Below, one piece after another: positions 44,109-54,084 of a stretch of DNA of 64,000 bases (the first letter of the stretch is position 1; every line of letters begins with the position of its first letter). Origin of the DNA: Bacteroidia bacterium (lineage in GTDB: Bacteria; Bacteroidota; Bacteroidia; Bacteroidales; Azobacteroidaceae); assembly GCA_025999255.1 (NCBI GenBank), contig BNXB01000001.1:1-64000 (forward strand), given 5' to 3'. Below the pieces are notes generated by a model. It was not told the origin of the DNA, made no database searches, and saw nothing but the letters and a program-made list of their open reading frames with translations. The position numbers were made by a program, and so were the translations under genes.

Positions 44109-45986
44109 ATGGACTTTAATTACGATGTAATCGTTGTCGGGGCCGGACATGCCGGTTGTGATGCAGCTGCTGCAGCAGCTAATCTGGGTTCGAAAACCCT
44201 GCTGATAACGATGGATATGAATAAGATAGCTCAAATGAGTTGTAATCCGGCAGTTGGAGGGATTGCAAAAGGTCAGATTGTCCGTGAAATTGATGCACTG
44301 GGTGGTCAGATGGGTATCGTTACGGATTTGACTGCGATTCAATTCCGGATGTTGAACCGTTCGAAAGGCCCGGCTATGTGGAGCCCCCGGGCTCAGAGCG
44401 ATAGAGTAAAATTTATTGATAAATGGAAGGAAACAATTGATAATATCCCGAATTTGTTTGTATGGCAGGATACAGTTAATCGTCTCATTATTGAAGATGG
44501 TGAGGCAAAAGGTGTTCGTACGGCGATGGATGTGGAATTTTATTCTAAGTCTGTCATACTGACTGTTGGAACATTTTTGAATGGTCTGTTACATATCGGG
44601 AAAACTCAAATTCGTGGTGGCCGGATTTCAGAACCGGCATCCTATGGTGTCACCGAGCAATTAATTGAATTGGGTTTTGAAGCCGACCGTATGAAAACCG
44701 GAACCCCGGTACGGATCGATGGTCGTAGTGTTGACTTCTCATTGATGGAGGAACAGAAAGGTGAAAATGATTTTCATAAATTTTCCTATTTGGATTTTAA
44801 TCCGCGTCCTTTGAAACAATTGAGTTGCTGGACTCTTTATACCAATGAAAAATGTCATGACATTCTTCGAAACAGTCTGGATGATTCTCCTCTTTATAAT
44901 GGACAGATACGGAGTATTGGACCTCGTTATTGTCCCAGTATTGAGACAAAAATTGTAACATTTTCGGATAAAATTCAACATCAATTGTTTTTGGAGCCGG
45001 AAGGTGAGAATACGCAGGAATATTATTTGAATGGGTTTTCATCCTCTCTCCCGCTCCGGATTCAAATTGAAGCTTTACAGGCAATACCTGCTTTTCGTAA
45101 TATTCAGATATACAGGCCGGGTTATGCCATTGAATATGATTTTTTTCAACCTACGCAATTGAAACATACATTGGAAACTAAAAGAATCAGTAATTTATTC
45201 TTTGCCGGACAAATTAATGGAACGACGGGATATGAGGAAGCTGGAGCTCAGGGTTTGGTCGCCGGTATCAATGCTCATGTTTGCGTACACGGAGGTTCTG
45301 AATTTATTTTAGGACGGGATGAGGCATATATTGGTGTTTTGATTGACGATCTGATAACAAAAGGGGTTGATGAACCTTATCGTATGTTCACTTCCCGGGC
45401 TGAATATCGTATTTTATTGCGTCAGGATGATGCTGATATGAGGTTGACGGGAAAAAGTTATCGCATGGGTCTTGCTAAGGAGAGTCGGTATCGTTTGATG
45501 ATGGAAAAGAAGGAACAGATAAATAGGATTGTTGATTTTGCACGAAATTATTCGGTTAAAGCCGAATATGTTAATCCCGATTTGGAAAAATATGGAACAA
45601 CTCCTTTACGTCATGGTGTTAAATTGATTGATTTGATTTTGCGGCCTCAGTTGAATATTCAGAAAGTTGCCGATTTAATTCCGGCTTTTAAGGCTCAATT
45701 AGATGAAATCACTGGCGGCCGTAGAGAAGAAATTGTTGAAGCTGCTGAGATTTTAATAAAATACGAGGGGTATATTGCTCGTGAAAAAATTATTGCAGAG
45801 AAAATTAATCGTTTAGAGAATGTAAAAATCAGAGGTAAATTTGATTACAATGCTATTCAATCTTTATCTACTGAAGCAAAACAAAAGTTAATTTTGATTG
45901 ATCCGGAAACAATTGCTCAAGCGAGTCGAATTCCCGGAGTTTCACCTAATGATATTAATGTTTTGTTGGTTCTTTCAGGAAGATGA
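44109..45986 (+). CDS. mnmG: tRNA uridine-5-carboxymethylaminomethyl modification enzyme MnmG
   Basis: A 625-residue FAD protein (GidA) that with MnmE modifies the wobble uridine of several tRNAs. The FAD motif GAGHAGCDAAAAAANLG is at residues 12-28, the family signature MSCNPAVGGIAKGQIVREID at about 43-62, and GQINGTTGYEEAGAQGL at about 368. The C-terminal helical domain is complete. It is commonly near the origin of replication, and here a parS site follows within 10 bases of its stop. Confidence 0.97.
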   Translation: MDFNYDVIVVGAGHAGCDAAAAAANLGSKTLLITMDMNKIAQMSCNPAVGGIAKGQIVREIDALGGQMGIVTDLTAIQFRMLNRSKGPAMWSPRAQSDRVKFIDKWKETIDNIPNLFVWQDTVNRLIIEDGEAKGVRTAMDVEFYSKSVILTVGTFLNGLLHIGKTQIRGGRISEPASYGVTEQLIELGFEADRMKTGTPVRIDGRSVDFSLMEEQKGENDFHKFSYLDFNPRPLKQLSCWTLYTNEKCHDILRNSLDDSPLYNGQIRSIGPRYCPSIETKIVTFSDKIQHQLFLEPEGENTQEYYLNGFSSSLPLRIQIEALQAIPAFRNIQIYRPGYAIEYDFFQPTQLKHTLETKRISNLFFAGQINGTTGYEEAGAQGLVAGINAHVCVHGGSEFILGRDEAYIGVLIDDLITKGVDEPYRMFTSRAEYRILLRQDDADMRLTGKSYRMGLAKESRYRLMMEKKEQINRIVDFARNYSVKAEYVNPDLEKYGTTPLRHGVKLIDLILRPQLNIQKVADLIPAFKAQLDEITGGRREEIVEAAEILIKYEGYIAREKIIAEKINRLENVKIRGKFDYNAIQSLSTEAKQKLILIDPETIAQASRIPGVSPNDINVLLVLSGR

Positions 45987-45994
45987 TTTTTTTT

Positions 45995-46010
45995 TGTTCC
46001 ACGTGGAACA
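45995..46010. other. parS site (ParB binding centromere-like sequence)
   Basis: TGTTCCACGTGGAACA is a perfect 16-base palindrome matching the general bacterial parS consensus NGTTNCACGTGNAACN. It lies 9 bases after mnmG. ParB loaded here would direct chromosome segregation and SMC loading. I saw no second copy in the window, and parA/parB themselves are not present. Confidence 0.88.
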
Positions 46011-46094
46011 ATTTGTGTCTCTTGATTTGGTTTTGAAAATAAAATAAGTCGAATTTTTTAAAAAAAAGCAGATGATTCTGCTGAAAATAAAGCA

Positions 46095-46625
46095 ATGAAT
46101 ATTGAAAAAATTAAACACTCGATTCGTAATGTTTCGGATTTCCCAATTCCGGGGATTCAGTTCAAAGATGTAACGACTTTGTTTAAAGATGCAGATTGTC
46201 TGGTTGAATTATCGGATGGATTGTATGAAATGTATAAGAATTCAGGAATAACAAAAGTGGTTGGAATTGAATCCCGTGGATTTATTATGGGGCCGATTCT
46301 TGCAACTCGTCTTCATGTCGGATTTGTTCCGATTCGTAAGTCTGGGAAATTACCCGCCGCAGTTTATGAAGAATCATATGAAAAAGAATATGGTTTGGAT
46401 ACGATACAAATCCATAAAGATGCTTTGACTGAGAATGATGTAATATTACTTCATGATGATTTGTTGGCAACCGGAGGAACAATGTTAGCTGCATGCAAAT
46501 TGGTGCAAAAATTCAATCCCCGAAAAATTCTTGTAAACTTTATTGTTGAATTGGAAGATTTAAAAGGTCGTTTGACGTTTGAAAAAAATATCCGGGTAGA
46601 TTCCGTAATCAAATATAATATTTAA
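46095..46625 (+). CDS. apt: Adenine phosphoribosyltransferase
   Basis: A 176-residue purine salvage enzyme that converts adenine and PRPP to AMP. Motifs are FPIPGIQFKDVTTLFKD near residue 18, GIESRGFIMG near 57, the hood segment LPAAVYEESYEKEYG near 87, and the PRPP-binding VILLHDDLLATGGTMLA near 116. It starts 85 bases after the parS site and 16 bases before uvrC. Confidence 0.96.
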   Translation: MNIEKIKHSIRNVSDFPIPGIQFKDVTTLFKDADCLVELSDGLYEMYKNSGITKVVGIESRGFIMGPILATRLHVGFVPIRKSGKLPAAVYEESYEKEYGLDTIQIHKDALTENDVILLHDDLLATGGTMLAACKLVQKFNPRKILVNFIVELEDLKGRLTFEKNIRVDSVIKYNI

Positions 46626-46641
46626 AATTGATCAGATATTA

Positions 46642-48450
46642 ATGGAGCCTTCTGAAAAAAATATTATTGATTTTTCTACAATTATATCTGTAATTCCCGA
46701 AAGTCCGGGATGCTATATGTATTTGGATGAAAATGGTACAATTATCTATATAGGGAAAGCCAAAAATTTAAAAAAACGCGTCTCATCTTATTTTAATAAA
46801 AATCAGGAAAATCCGAAGACTAGAATCCTTGTTAATCGAATAAGGGATATTCACTACATTGTCGTAGAATCTGAAGAAGATGCTTTGTTGCTCGAAAATA
46901 ACATGATTAAAGAGCGTCAGCCCCGATATAATATTTTATTGAAAGATGATAAGACTTACCCCTGGATTGTTGTGAAAAATGAACGGTTTCCACGTGTTTT
47001 TCAAACCAGGACTATGGTAAAGGATAAGTCTGTCTATTATGGCCCCTACCCTTCCGGTGTGATTGTGAAAATGATATTAAAGCTTATCAGTAGTTTATAT
47101 CCGATACGTACTTGTGGTTATCCGTTGACAAAAGAGAATATCTCTCAGAAAAAATTCAAAGTTTGTTTACAATATCATATAAAAAATTGTTTGGGACCCT
47201 GTGAAGGTCTGCATTCGGAAGAAGATTACAATCAAAATATCCAGGCTGTCTGTGAAATATTAAGTGGGAATCTCGGACAAATAAGCCGGAAATTATATAA
47301 TGAAATGTTGCAGTTATCTGAAGAATTGAAATTTGAAGAAGCCCAAAAAGTAAAGGAAAGATACGAATTACTGGAACATTATAAGGCAAAATCAATAGTC
47401 GTAAGCCCGAATCTAAATAACGTCGATGTGTTTTCTTTTGAAGAAGGAGAACAGTCTGTCTATATTAATTACCTTCACATCGTATCCGGTTCAATTGTCC
47501 AGGGATATACTATTGAATATAAGATGCGGATGGATGAGCCCAAAGAAGAAATTCTGGGATTGGGTATCGCTGAACTCAGAACGCGGTTCAACAGCCAGGC
47601 AAAAGAAATCATTGTCCCCTTTTCTCCTGATATTGATCTTAATGGAGTTGAATTTATTGTACCTCAACGGGGAGATAAGAAAAAACTTCTGGATTTGTCA
47701 CTGAAGAATGTCAGGCAGTATAAATTGGATCAAATGAAACAAATTGAGAAATTGAATCCGGAACAAAGAGGGATTCGTATTCTTAAAACGCTTCAAAATG
47801 ATTTACGCCTGAAAGAATTGCCGGTACATATTGAATGTTTTGATAATTCAAATATCCAGGGAACGAATCCGGTTTCTGCTTGTGTCGTGTTTAAAAAGGG
47901 TAAACCTTCGAAAAAAGATTACAGGCATTATAATATTAAGACTGTTGTTGGCCCGGACGATTTTTCTTCAATGTATGAAACAGTCTCCAGACGTTATAGA
48001 AGATTAATGTACGAAAGAGAAGAATTCCCACAATTGATTGTAATTGATGGAGGAAAAGGGCAACTTCGTGCCGCCGCTGATGCTCTTACCGATTTGGAAT
48101 TATATGGAAAAATTCCAATAATAGGAATCGCGAAGAGATTGGAAGAAATTTATTTTCCTAATGATCCGGTTCCCTTGTATCTGGATAAAAATTCGGAAAG
48201 TTTGAAACTGATTCAACAATTACGTGATGAGGCGCATCGTTTTGGTATCAGTTTCCACAGACAAAAAAGAAGCAAGCAACAGCTTGTCTCTGAATTAGAT
48301 AGTGTAAAAGGAATTGGTAAGGTTGCCAAAGAAAAGTTGCTCAAAAAATATAAGAGTGTGAAAAAAATTAAGGAAGCTCCAAAGGAAGAAATTGCTGAAC
48401 TGATCGGTAAATTCCGGGCTGATTTATTATTTAAAGGTCTTTCTTTATGA
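46642..48450 (+). CDS. uvrC: UvrABC system protein C
   Basis: A 602-residue nucleotide excision repair nuclease. The N-terminal GIY-YIG domain (PGCYMYLDENGTIIYIGKAK) makes the 3' incision. A central UvrB-binding region (LSEELKFEEAQKVKERYELL) and an RNase H-like domain (ECFDNSNIQGTNPVSACVVF, VIDGGKGQLRAA) for the 5' incision follow. C-terminal helix-hairpin-helix motifs (SVKGIGKVAKEKLLKKYKS) end the protein. It overlaps dtd by 4 bases. Confidence 0.97.
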   Translation: MEPSEKNIIDFSTIISVIPESPGCYMYLDENGTIIYIGKAKNLKKRVSSYFNKNQENPKTRILVNRIRDIHYIVVESEEDALLLENNMIKERQPRYNILLKDDKTYPWIVVKNERFPRVFQTRTMVKDKSVYYGPYPSGVIVKMILKLISSLYPIRTCGYPLTKENISQKKFKVCLQYHIKNCLGPCEGLHSEEDYNQNIQAVCEILSGNLGQISRKLYNEMLQLSEELKFEEAQKVKERYELLEHYKAKSIVVSPNLNNVDVFSFEEGEQSVYINYLHIVSGSIVQGYTIEYKMRMDEPKEEILGLGIAELRTRFNSQAKEIIVPFSPDIDLNGVEFIVPQRGDKKKLLDLSLKNVRQYKLDQMKQIEKLNPEQRGIRILKTLQNDLRLKELPVHIECFDNSNIQGTNPVSACVVFKKGKPSKKDYRHYNIKTVVGPDDFSSMYETVSRRYRRLMYEREEFPQLIVIDGGKGQLRAAADALTDLELYGKIPIIGIAKRLEEIYFPNDPVPLYLDKNSESLKLIQQLRDEAHRFGISFHRQKRSKQQLVSELDSVKGIGKVAKEKLLKKYKSVKKIKEAPKEEIAELIGKFRADLLFKGLSL

Positions 48451-48899
48451 GGGTTGTGTTACAAAGAGTTACAAGGGCATCTGTTTCGATCGATGGGTAC
48501 TTGAAATCAACTATTTCTAATGGTATTTTAGTCCTTCTTGGAGTTGAAAATTCTGATACAGAGGAAGATATGTCATTCCTTTGTAGAAAGATAGTAAATT
48601 TGCGTATCTTTGATGACGAAAATGGTGTGATGAACCGTTCTGTTCTGGATGTGGATGGTGAAATACTTTGCGTGAGCCAATTTACACTCTATGCTTCTAC
48701 AAAGAAAGGAAACCGGCCTTCTTATATCAGGGCATCCAAACCGGACCGTGCTATTCCGGTGTATGAAAAATTTTGTCAAGAGTTACAGGAATTACTTGGA
48801 AAGCCGGTTAAAACAGGGAAGTTTGGTGCGGATATGAAGGTTGAATTGTTGAATGATGGTCCGGTGACAATTATTATTGACTCTAAAGATAAAGAATAA
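48447..48899 (+). CDS. dtd: D-aminoacyl-tRNA deacylase
   Basis: A 150-residue chiral proofreading enzyme that removes D-amino acids from tRNA. Family motifs are MRVVLQRVTRASVSIDG, CVSQFTLYASTKKGNRPSY near residue 77 and the Gly-Pro motif in LLNDGPVTIIIDS near residue 133. It overlaps uvrC (ATGA) and is followed after one base by the MazG-type gene. Confidence 0.97.
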   Translation: MRVVLQRVTRASVSIDGYLKSTISNGILVLLGVENSDTEEDMSFLCRKIVNLRIFDDENGVMNRSVLDVDGEILCVSQFTLYASTKKGNRPSYIRASKPDRAIPVYEKFCQELQELLGKPVKTGKFGADMKVELLNDGPVTIIIDSKDKE

Positions 48900-48900
48900 G

Positions 48901-49227
48901 ATGACTATTAAAGATGCTCAAAATCAAGTAGATAACTGGATTAAAACGATTGGAGTCCGGTATTTTAATGAATTGACCAATATGACTCTTTTAACGGAAG
49001 AAGTTGGGGAATTAGCAAGAATAATGGCTAGGACTTATGGTGAGCAATCGTTTAAAAAATCGGATTTAGATAAGAATATAGCCGATGAAATGGCCGATAT
49101 TTTGTGGGTACTAATCTGTTTGGCTAATCAAACGGGAGTGGATTTGACGGATGCTTTTCAACAGAATATGGAGAAAAAAAACAACCGGGATTCCGAAAGA
49201 CATAAAAATAATGAAAAATTAAAATAA
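48901..49227 (+). CDS. MazG-like nucleotide pyrophosphohydrolase
   Basis: A 108-residue all-alpha NTP pyrophosphatase. Metal-binding acidic motifs LTEEVGELARIMAR (31-44) and NIADEMADILWVLICLAN (64-81) fit EEXXE and EXXD. I start at the ATG at 48901; a TTG at 48877 would overlap dtd. It probably hydrolyses non-canonical nucleoside triphosphates. The operon with dtd and deoC has a quality-control and salvage flavour. Confidence 0.9.
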   Translation: MTIKDAQNQVDNWIKTIGVRYFNELTNMTLLTEEVGELARIMARTYGEQSFKKSDLDKNIADEMADILWVLICLANQTGVDLTDAFQQNMEKKNNRDSERHKNNEKLK

Positions 49228-49240
49228 ATAATAGGTAATT

Positions 49241-50098
49241 ATGAGCAAGTATCAAGATGTATTGAATAAGTTTAATCTGAACTTGAATGATGAAGTCGTA
49301 ACTCAAAAAGTAACCGGTTTAATCGAAAAAAATGTTGATGATTACAGGTCTCCGGAAGTTTTGAAATTTTTGCATTCCTGTATTGATTTGACTTCATTAA
49401 ATACGGAAGATTCTAAAGAAAGTATCTGGAAATTTGTCGAGAAGGTAAATTCTTTCGACGGTTCTCACTCTGATGTTAATAATGTCGCCGCGATTTGCGT
49501 ATTTCCTAATTTTGTGGAAACAGTGAGAGAAGCTTTGACTGATGATAATGTTAAAATTGCAGCTGTTTCTGCCGGTTTTCCTTCTTCCCAGACGTTCATT
49601 GAAGTAAAAATAGCTGAAACTTCATTGGCGGTTACCGACGGAGCTGATGAAATTGATGTAGTCCTGAATGTCGGACATTTTCTTGACGATGATTTGGAAG
49701 AAGTTTGTGTTGAAATTGAGGAGCTTAAGGCGGCTTGTCGTGACGCTCATTTGAAAGTGATTCTTGAAACGGGTCTTCTGAAAACGGCTTCTAATATTAA
49801 AAAAGCGGCGATTTTATCGATGTATTCGGGCGCTGATTTCATTAAAACATCCACAGGAAAAGTATATCCGGGCGCATCTCCCGAAGCTGCTTATGTCATG
49901 TGTGAAGCAATTAAGGAATATCATGCCTTGCATAACCGTCGCATCGGGTTGAAGGTTTCAGGAGGAATTCGCACCAAAGAAGATGCTTTGAAATATTATG
50001 CGATTGTAAAAGAAATTCTTGGTAATGAATGGTTAACTCCTGAATATTTTAGAATTGGCGCCAGTAGCCTGGCTGAAAATTTATTGAAAGAAATATAA
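49241..50098 (+). CDS. deoC: Deoxyribose-phosphate aldolase
   Basis: A 285-residue class I aldolase that cleaves 2-deoxyribose 5-phosphate to acetaldehyde and glyceraldehyde 3-phosphate. The Schiff-base Lys is in GADFIKTSTGK near residue 203, the second active-site Lys in GLKVSGGIRTKEDA near 243, and LKVILETGLL near 177. It is slightly longer at the N-terminus than the E. coli enzyme. It is convergent with the polyprenyl synthase gene. Confidence 0.95.
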   Translation: MSKYQDVLNKFNLNLNDEVVTQKVTGLIEKNVDDYRSPEVLKFLHSCIDLTSLNTEDSKESIWKFVEKVNSFDGSHSDVNNVAAICVFPNFVETVREALTDDNVKIAAVSAGFPSSQTFIEVKIAETSLAVTDGADEIDVVLNVGHFLDDDLEEVCVEIEELKAACRDAHLKVILETGLLKTASNIKKAAILSMYSGADFIKTSTGKVYPGASPEAAYVMCEAIKEYHALHNRRIGLKVSGGIRTKEDALKYYAIVKEILGNEWLTPEYFRIGASSLAENLLKEI

Positions 50099-50104
50099 CT
50101 TCTA

Positions 50105-51079
50105 TTATTTTCTTCTTTCTATAACGTAGTCAACTAATTCGATCAATGCTTTTTTTGCTTCTGTTTCCGGAAAATCATCCAACAGAGCAAGAGCTTGTTG
50201 TCTGATATTCTTCATTTTAGTTTCAGCATATTCGATACCCTTGAATTCTTTGGCGAAATTTATCAGTAGTTGAATATTATTTATGGTAAAATTACTTTCC
50301 CGGATTAATTTTAACATCTTGGCGGCTTCTTCTTTGGGGGCTGTATGTAAAGCATGTATTAAAGGTAAAGTTACTTTTCCTTCCCGGATGTCATTTCCCG
50401 TAGGTTTTCCTATATCGCCCTGCTCAAAATAATCGAAAATGTCGTCTCTGATTTGGAAACAAATTCCTAAATATTCTCCGAATAACCGGAAGTTTTCAAT
50501 GGTTTGTTTGTTTGCACCTACGGATAATGCTCCCATTTCGGAACAAGAAGATAGTAATACTGCAGTCTTTTTACGGATAATGTCGAAATACCGTTCTTCA
50601 CTGATAATTTTTCCATCGGAAGAAATCAGCTGGCTCAACTCTCCTTCTGCTAAATTTTGTGCTAAATTGGAAATAATGCCTAATATTTGAAGGCTTTGTG
50701 ACATTACTGCCCGGACAATAGCAATTGAAAGAATATAATCGCCTAAAAGAACAGCTACCCGGTTGTCGTAACGGGCATTTGCAGAGGGACGGCCACGACG
50801 GATTTTAGTGTCGTCAACTACGTCGTCGTGAATAAGTGTAGCGGTATGTAACAATTCTAATACTACAGCATAGTCAACGGTTTTTTGATTTGTTTCACCG
50901 CAAACTTTAGCTGTAAGTAACGAAATAAGCGGACGGATTCTTTTCCCGTTCGCTTCATTAACATAATCAATCATAGATTGAAAATCGGAAGAATGTCCTT
51001 GTAAAACCTTTTTGTATAGTTGGTTAAAAGCCTCCATCTCTTTTTCCACAGGTTTTACGATCGCATTACGCTTACTCAT
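50105..51079 (-). CDS. Polyprenyl diphosphate synthase (octaprenyl-type)
   Basis: A 324-residue trans-prenyltransferase that extends farnesyl diphosphate, probably for the menaquinone side chain. The first Asp-rich motif is HDDVVDDTKIRRGRPSAN near residue 89 and the second FQIRDDIFDYFEQGDIGKP near residue 212. Residues upstream of the first motif (LELLHTATLI) are small or medium, consistent with a long product, but the chain length is not determined. A -7 box TAACTTTG is on the minus strand at 51106-51099. Confidence 0.93.
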   Translation of the reverse strand: MSKRNAIVKPVEKEMEAFNQLYKKVLQGHSSDFQSMIDYVNEANGKRIRPLISLLTAKVCGETNQKTVDYAVVLELLHTATLIHDDVVDDTKIRRGRPSANARYDNRVAVLLGDYILSIAIVRAVMSQSLQILGIISNLAQNLAEGELSQLISSDGKIISEERYFDIIRKKTAVLLSSCSEMGALSVGANKQTIENFRLFGEYLGICFQIRDDIFDYFEQGDIGKPTGNDIREGKVTLPLIHALHTAPKEEAAKMLKLIRESNFTINNIQLLINFAKEFKGIEYAETKMKNIRQQALALLDDFPETEAKKALIELVDYVIERRK

Positions 51080-51194
51080 AATTCTCTTAAATAAAGTACA
51101 AAGTTAAAAATAAAATCTAAGAGAAGAATAGAATAAGCGAAGAGTAACAAGTTTTTTCATATCTTTACAGTTTGATAGTTTAAATTTTTTATTG

Positions 51195-53972
51195 ATGAAA
51201 CTTTTTCTTTTAGATGCTTATGCATTGATTTACAGGTCGTATTATGCTTTTATGAAAAATCCCAGGATAAATTCCAAAGGACAAAATACTTCTGCGATAT
51301 TTGGATTTGTAAATACTTTGGAAGATGTTTTGAAAAAAGAAAATCCAACTCATATCGGAGTGGCTTTTGACCCTCCGGGGCCTACTTTTCGCCATCAGGC
51401 ATACGAAGAATATAAAGCATTGAGGGAAGAAACCCCGGAGGTCATCCGTGAGTCGGTTCCGGTTATTAAAGAAATTATCAAAGCCTATAATATTCCTTTG
51501 TTGGAAGTTTCCGGTTTTGAAGCCGATGATGTCATTGGTACTTTGGCCAAGAAGGCGTCAAAAGAAGGTTTTGAAGTTTATATGATGACTCCGGATAAAG
51601 ATTATGCTCAACTTGTAGAAGATCATGTTTTTATTTATAAACCGAAATACGGAAGTTCTGAGTTTGAAATTTTAGGAATTAAAGAGGTTTTGAAAAAATA
51701 TGAACTGCGATCTCCGGAACAGATGATCGATTTGTTGGGCTTGATGGGAGATAAGTCGGATAATATTCCGGGATGTCCCGGGGTTGGTGAAAAAACCGCT
51801 CAGAAGCTTATTGAAGATTTCGGTACCATAGAAAGTCTGTTGAATCGTACCAATGAGTTAAAAGGAGCTCTGAAGGAAAAAGTGGAAGGAAATAAAGACA
51901 TGATTCTTTTTTCCAAGTTTTTGGCAACTATAAAAACCGATGTTCTGATAGAGTTTGATTCCCAATCTTTGAAACGGGAAAAAATTAATGAGGAAAGATT
52001 AAAAGAATTATTCAATGAATTGGAATTCCGGAATCTTGCCGTTCGGATTTTAGGGGAAGAAAAAAAACAACCCCTCTCCTCCCCTAAAGTTAGTCCGGCT
52101 CAAGGTCTTCTCTTTCCGGAATTTGAAGCCGAAGGTCCGGCCGGTTTATTTCATTCAAATCTCAGCGACATAAATTCAACGTCTCATACCTATAAAACTC
52201 TTCTGTATGAGTCGGAAATACACGATTTAATCGGGAAAATTTATGCCCGTCGAATGATCTCATTTGACACGGAGACTACGGGAATTGACCCATTGACTGT
52301 CGAATTGGTTGGTATGTCTTTTGCCGTTGACGAAGGTGAAGCTTTTTACCTGCCTGTTCCGGAAAATCCTGAGGAGGCGAAAAAATTAGTAGGACAATTC
52401 AAGCAGGTACTTGAAAGTGATAAGATTTTAAAAATAGGGCAGAATGTCAAATATGATATTATTGTCCTCAGGAAGTATGGAATTGATGTCAAAGGTCCGT
52501 TATTTGATACGATGATTGCTCATTATCTGATAAATCCGGAATTAAGGCATAATATGGATTATCTGGCGGAAACCTATCTTAGTTATCAGACTGTTCATAT
52601 TGAAGAATTAATAGGTGCAAAAGGGAAAAATCAATTGAATATGCGTCAGGTACCATTGAATGAAATTTCCGATTATGCGTCTGAAGATGCGGATATTACT
52701 TTAAAATTGAAAAATATTTTTGAGAAAAAAATAGAAGAAAATAATCTGAAACAATTATTTTATGATATTGAAATGCCCCTGGTGAAGGTTTTGGCAGATA
52801 TAGAATTTACCGGAGTGGGGCTTGATGCAGAGGCTTTGAAACTATCGTCACAGGAACTGACGGCACAATTGATTGACCTGGAGAATGAAATATGTAAAAT
52901 GGCCGGTATGGTGTTCAATATTAATTCTGCCAAACAGGTCGGAGAAGTCTTGTTCGACCGGATGAAAATTATTGATAAGGCCAAAAAAACCAAAACAGGA
53001 CAATATACTACGAATGAAGAAGTCCTTGAAAGTCTGAGATCAAAACATCCGATTGTTGGTAAATTGCTGGAATACAGAGGATTAAAAAAACTTTTAAGTA
53101 CCTATATAGATGCTTTGCCTTCATTAATCAATCCAAATGACGGAAAAATACACACTACTTTTAATCAGACGGTTACATCAACAGGCCGCTTAAGTTCCAC
53201 TAATCCCAATTTACAGAATATCCCTATCCGTGATGCGGAAGGAAAAGAAATCCGGCGTGCATTTATACCGGATTATGATTGTGTCTTTTTTTCGGCCGAC
53301 TATTCCCAGATTGAATTGCGCATTATGGCTCATCTAAGCGAGGATCGGAATATGATTAAGGCATTCAATAGCGGACAGGACATTCATGCGGCTACAGCGG
53401 CTAAAATCTATAAAATTCCCATCGGGGATGTGACAAGAGATATGCGTAGAAAAGCAAAAACAGCGAATTTCGGAATCATCTATGGGATTTCGGTATTCGG
53501 TTTGGCTGATCGGCTTTCTATCCCCCGTTCGGAAGCAAAGGAATTAATTGACGGTTATTTTGAGACCTATCCCGATGTGAAGAAATATATGGATGAAAGC
53601 ATTGAGAAGGCTCGCCGGAACGGCTATGTTGAAACGCTTTTCCATCGTAAACGTTACCTGACTGATATTAATTCCCGGAATGCTATTGTTAGAGGGTATG
53701 CTGAGCGTACGGCGATTAATGCTCCGATACAGGGATCTGCCGCCGATATCATTAAAGTGGCAATGGTCCGGATTTACAATCGGTTCCAGTCCGAAAAAAT
53801 ACAATCGAAAATGATTTTGCAGGTACATGACGAATTGAATTTCAATGTTTTGAATGATGAAATGGAAACTGTCCGGAAAATAGTCATCGAAGAAATGGAA
53901 AATGCATTCCAATTACAGGTTCCGGTTGTCGTCGACTGTGGCGCCGGTCAAAACTGGTTGGAAGCTCATTAA
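51195..53972 (+). CDS. polA: DNA polymerase I
   Basis: A 925-residue repair and Okazaki-fragment polymerase with three domains. The 5'-3' exonuclease is at residues 1-290 (LLDAYALIYRSYYAF, GFEADDVIGTLAKKA, GDKSDNIPGCPGVGEKTA). The 3'-5' exonuclease is at about 345-535 with active-site FDTETTGIDP, suggesting proofreading is retained. The polymerase domain has DYSQIELRIMAHLS, RRKAKTANFGIIYG and LQVHDELNF. I start at the ATG at 51195, immediately after an in-frame TTG. Confidence 0.97.
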   Translation: MKLFLLDAYALIYRSYYAFMKNPRINSKGQNTSAIFGFVNTLEDVLKKENPTHIGVAFDPPGPTFRHQAYEEYKALREETPEVIRESVPVIKEIIKAYNIPLLEVSGFEADDVIGTLAKKASKEGFEVYMMTPDKDYAQLVEDHVFIYKPKYGSSEFEILGIKEVLKKYELRSPEQMIDLLGLMGDKSDNIPGCPGVGEKTAQKLIEDFGTIESLLNRTNELKGALKEKVEGNKDMILFSKFLATIKTDVLIEFDSQSLKREKINEERLKELFNELEFRNLAVRILGEEKKQPLSSPKVSPAQGLLFPEFEAEGPAGLFHSNLSDINSTSHTYKTLLYESEIHDLIGKIYARRMISFDTETTGIDPLTVELVGMSFAVDEGEAFYLPVPENPEEAKKLVGQFKQVLESDKILKIGQNVKYDIIVLRKYGIDVKGPLFDTMIAHYLINPELRHNMDYLAETYLSYQTVHIEELIGAKGKNQLNMRQVPLNEISDYASEDADITLKLKNIFEKKIEENNLKQLFYDIEMPLVKVLADIEFTGVGLDAEALKLSSQELTAQLIDLENEICKMAGMVFNINSAKQVGEVLFDRMKIIDKAKKTKTGQYTTNEEVLESLRSKHPIVGKLLEYRGLKKLLSTYIDALPSLINPNDGKIHTTFNQTVTSTGRLSSTNPNLQNIPIRDAEGKEIRRAFIPDYDCVFFSADYSQIELRIMAHLSEDRNMIKAFNSGQDIHAATAAKIYKIPIGDVTRDMRRKAKTANFGIIYGISVFGLADRLSIPRSEAKELIDGYFETYPDVKKYMDESIEKARRNGYVETLFHRKRYLTDINSRNAIVRGYAERTAINAPIQGSAADIIKVAMVRIYNRFQSEKIQSKMILQVHDELNFNVLNDEMETVRKIVIEEMENAFQLQVPVVVDCGAGQNWLEAH

Positions 53973-53991
53973 AATAAATACTTATTTTTAT

Positions 53992-53999
53992 TACCTTTG
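53992..53999 (+). promoter_or_regulatory. -7 box of ychF
   Basis: TACCTTTG at 53992-53999, 85 bases before the chosen ATG at 54085. The leader contains an imperfect repeat of TTTTCAATTT. Confidence 0.4.
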
Positions 54000-54084
54000 T
54001 ACCCTTAAAGGAAATTTATCATAATAGTTCCCGATATTATTATTGATACTTTTTCAATTTTCAATTTTTAATTTTCAATTTAAA

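Noticed and set aside
46990-47002. CACGTG inside uvrC as a second parS
   Set aside because: The flanks (GGTTTC-CACGTG-TTTTTC) do not match GTTNCACGTGNAAC.
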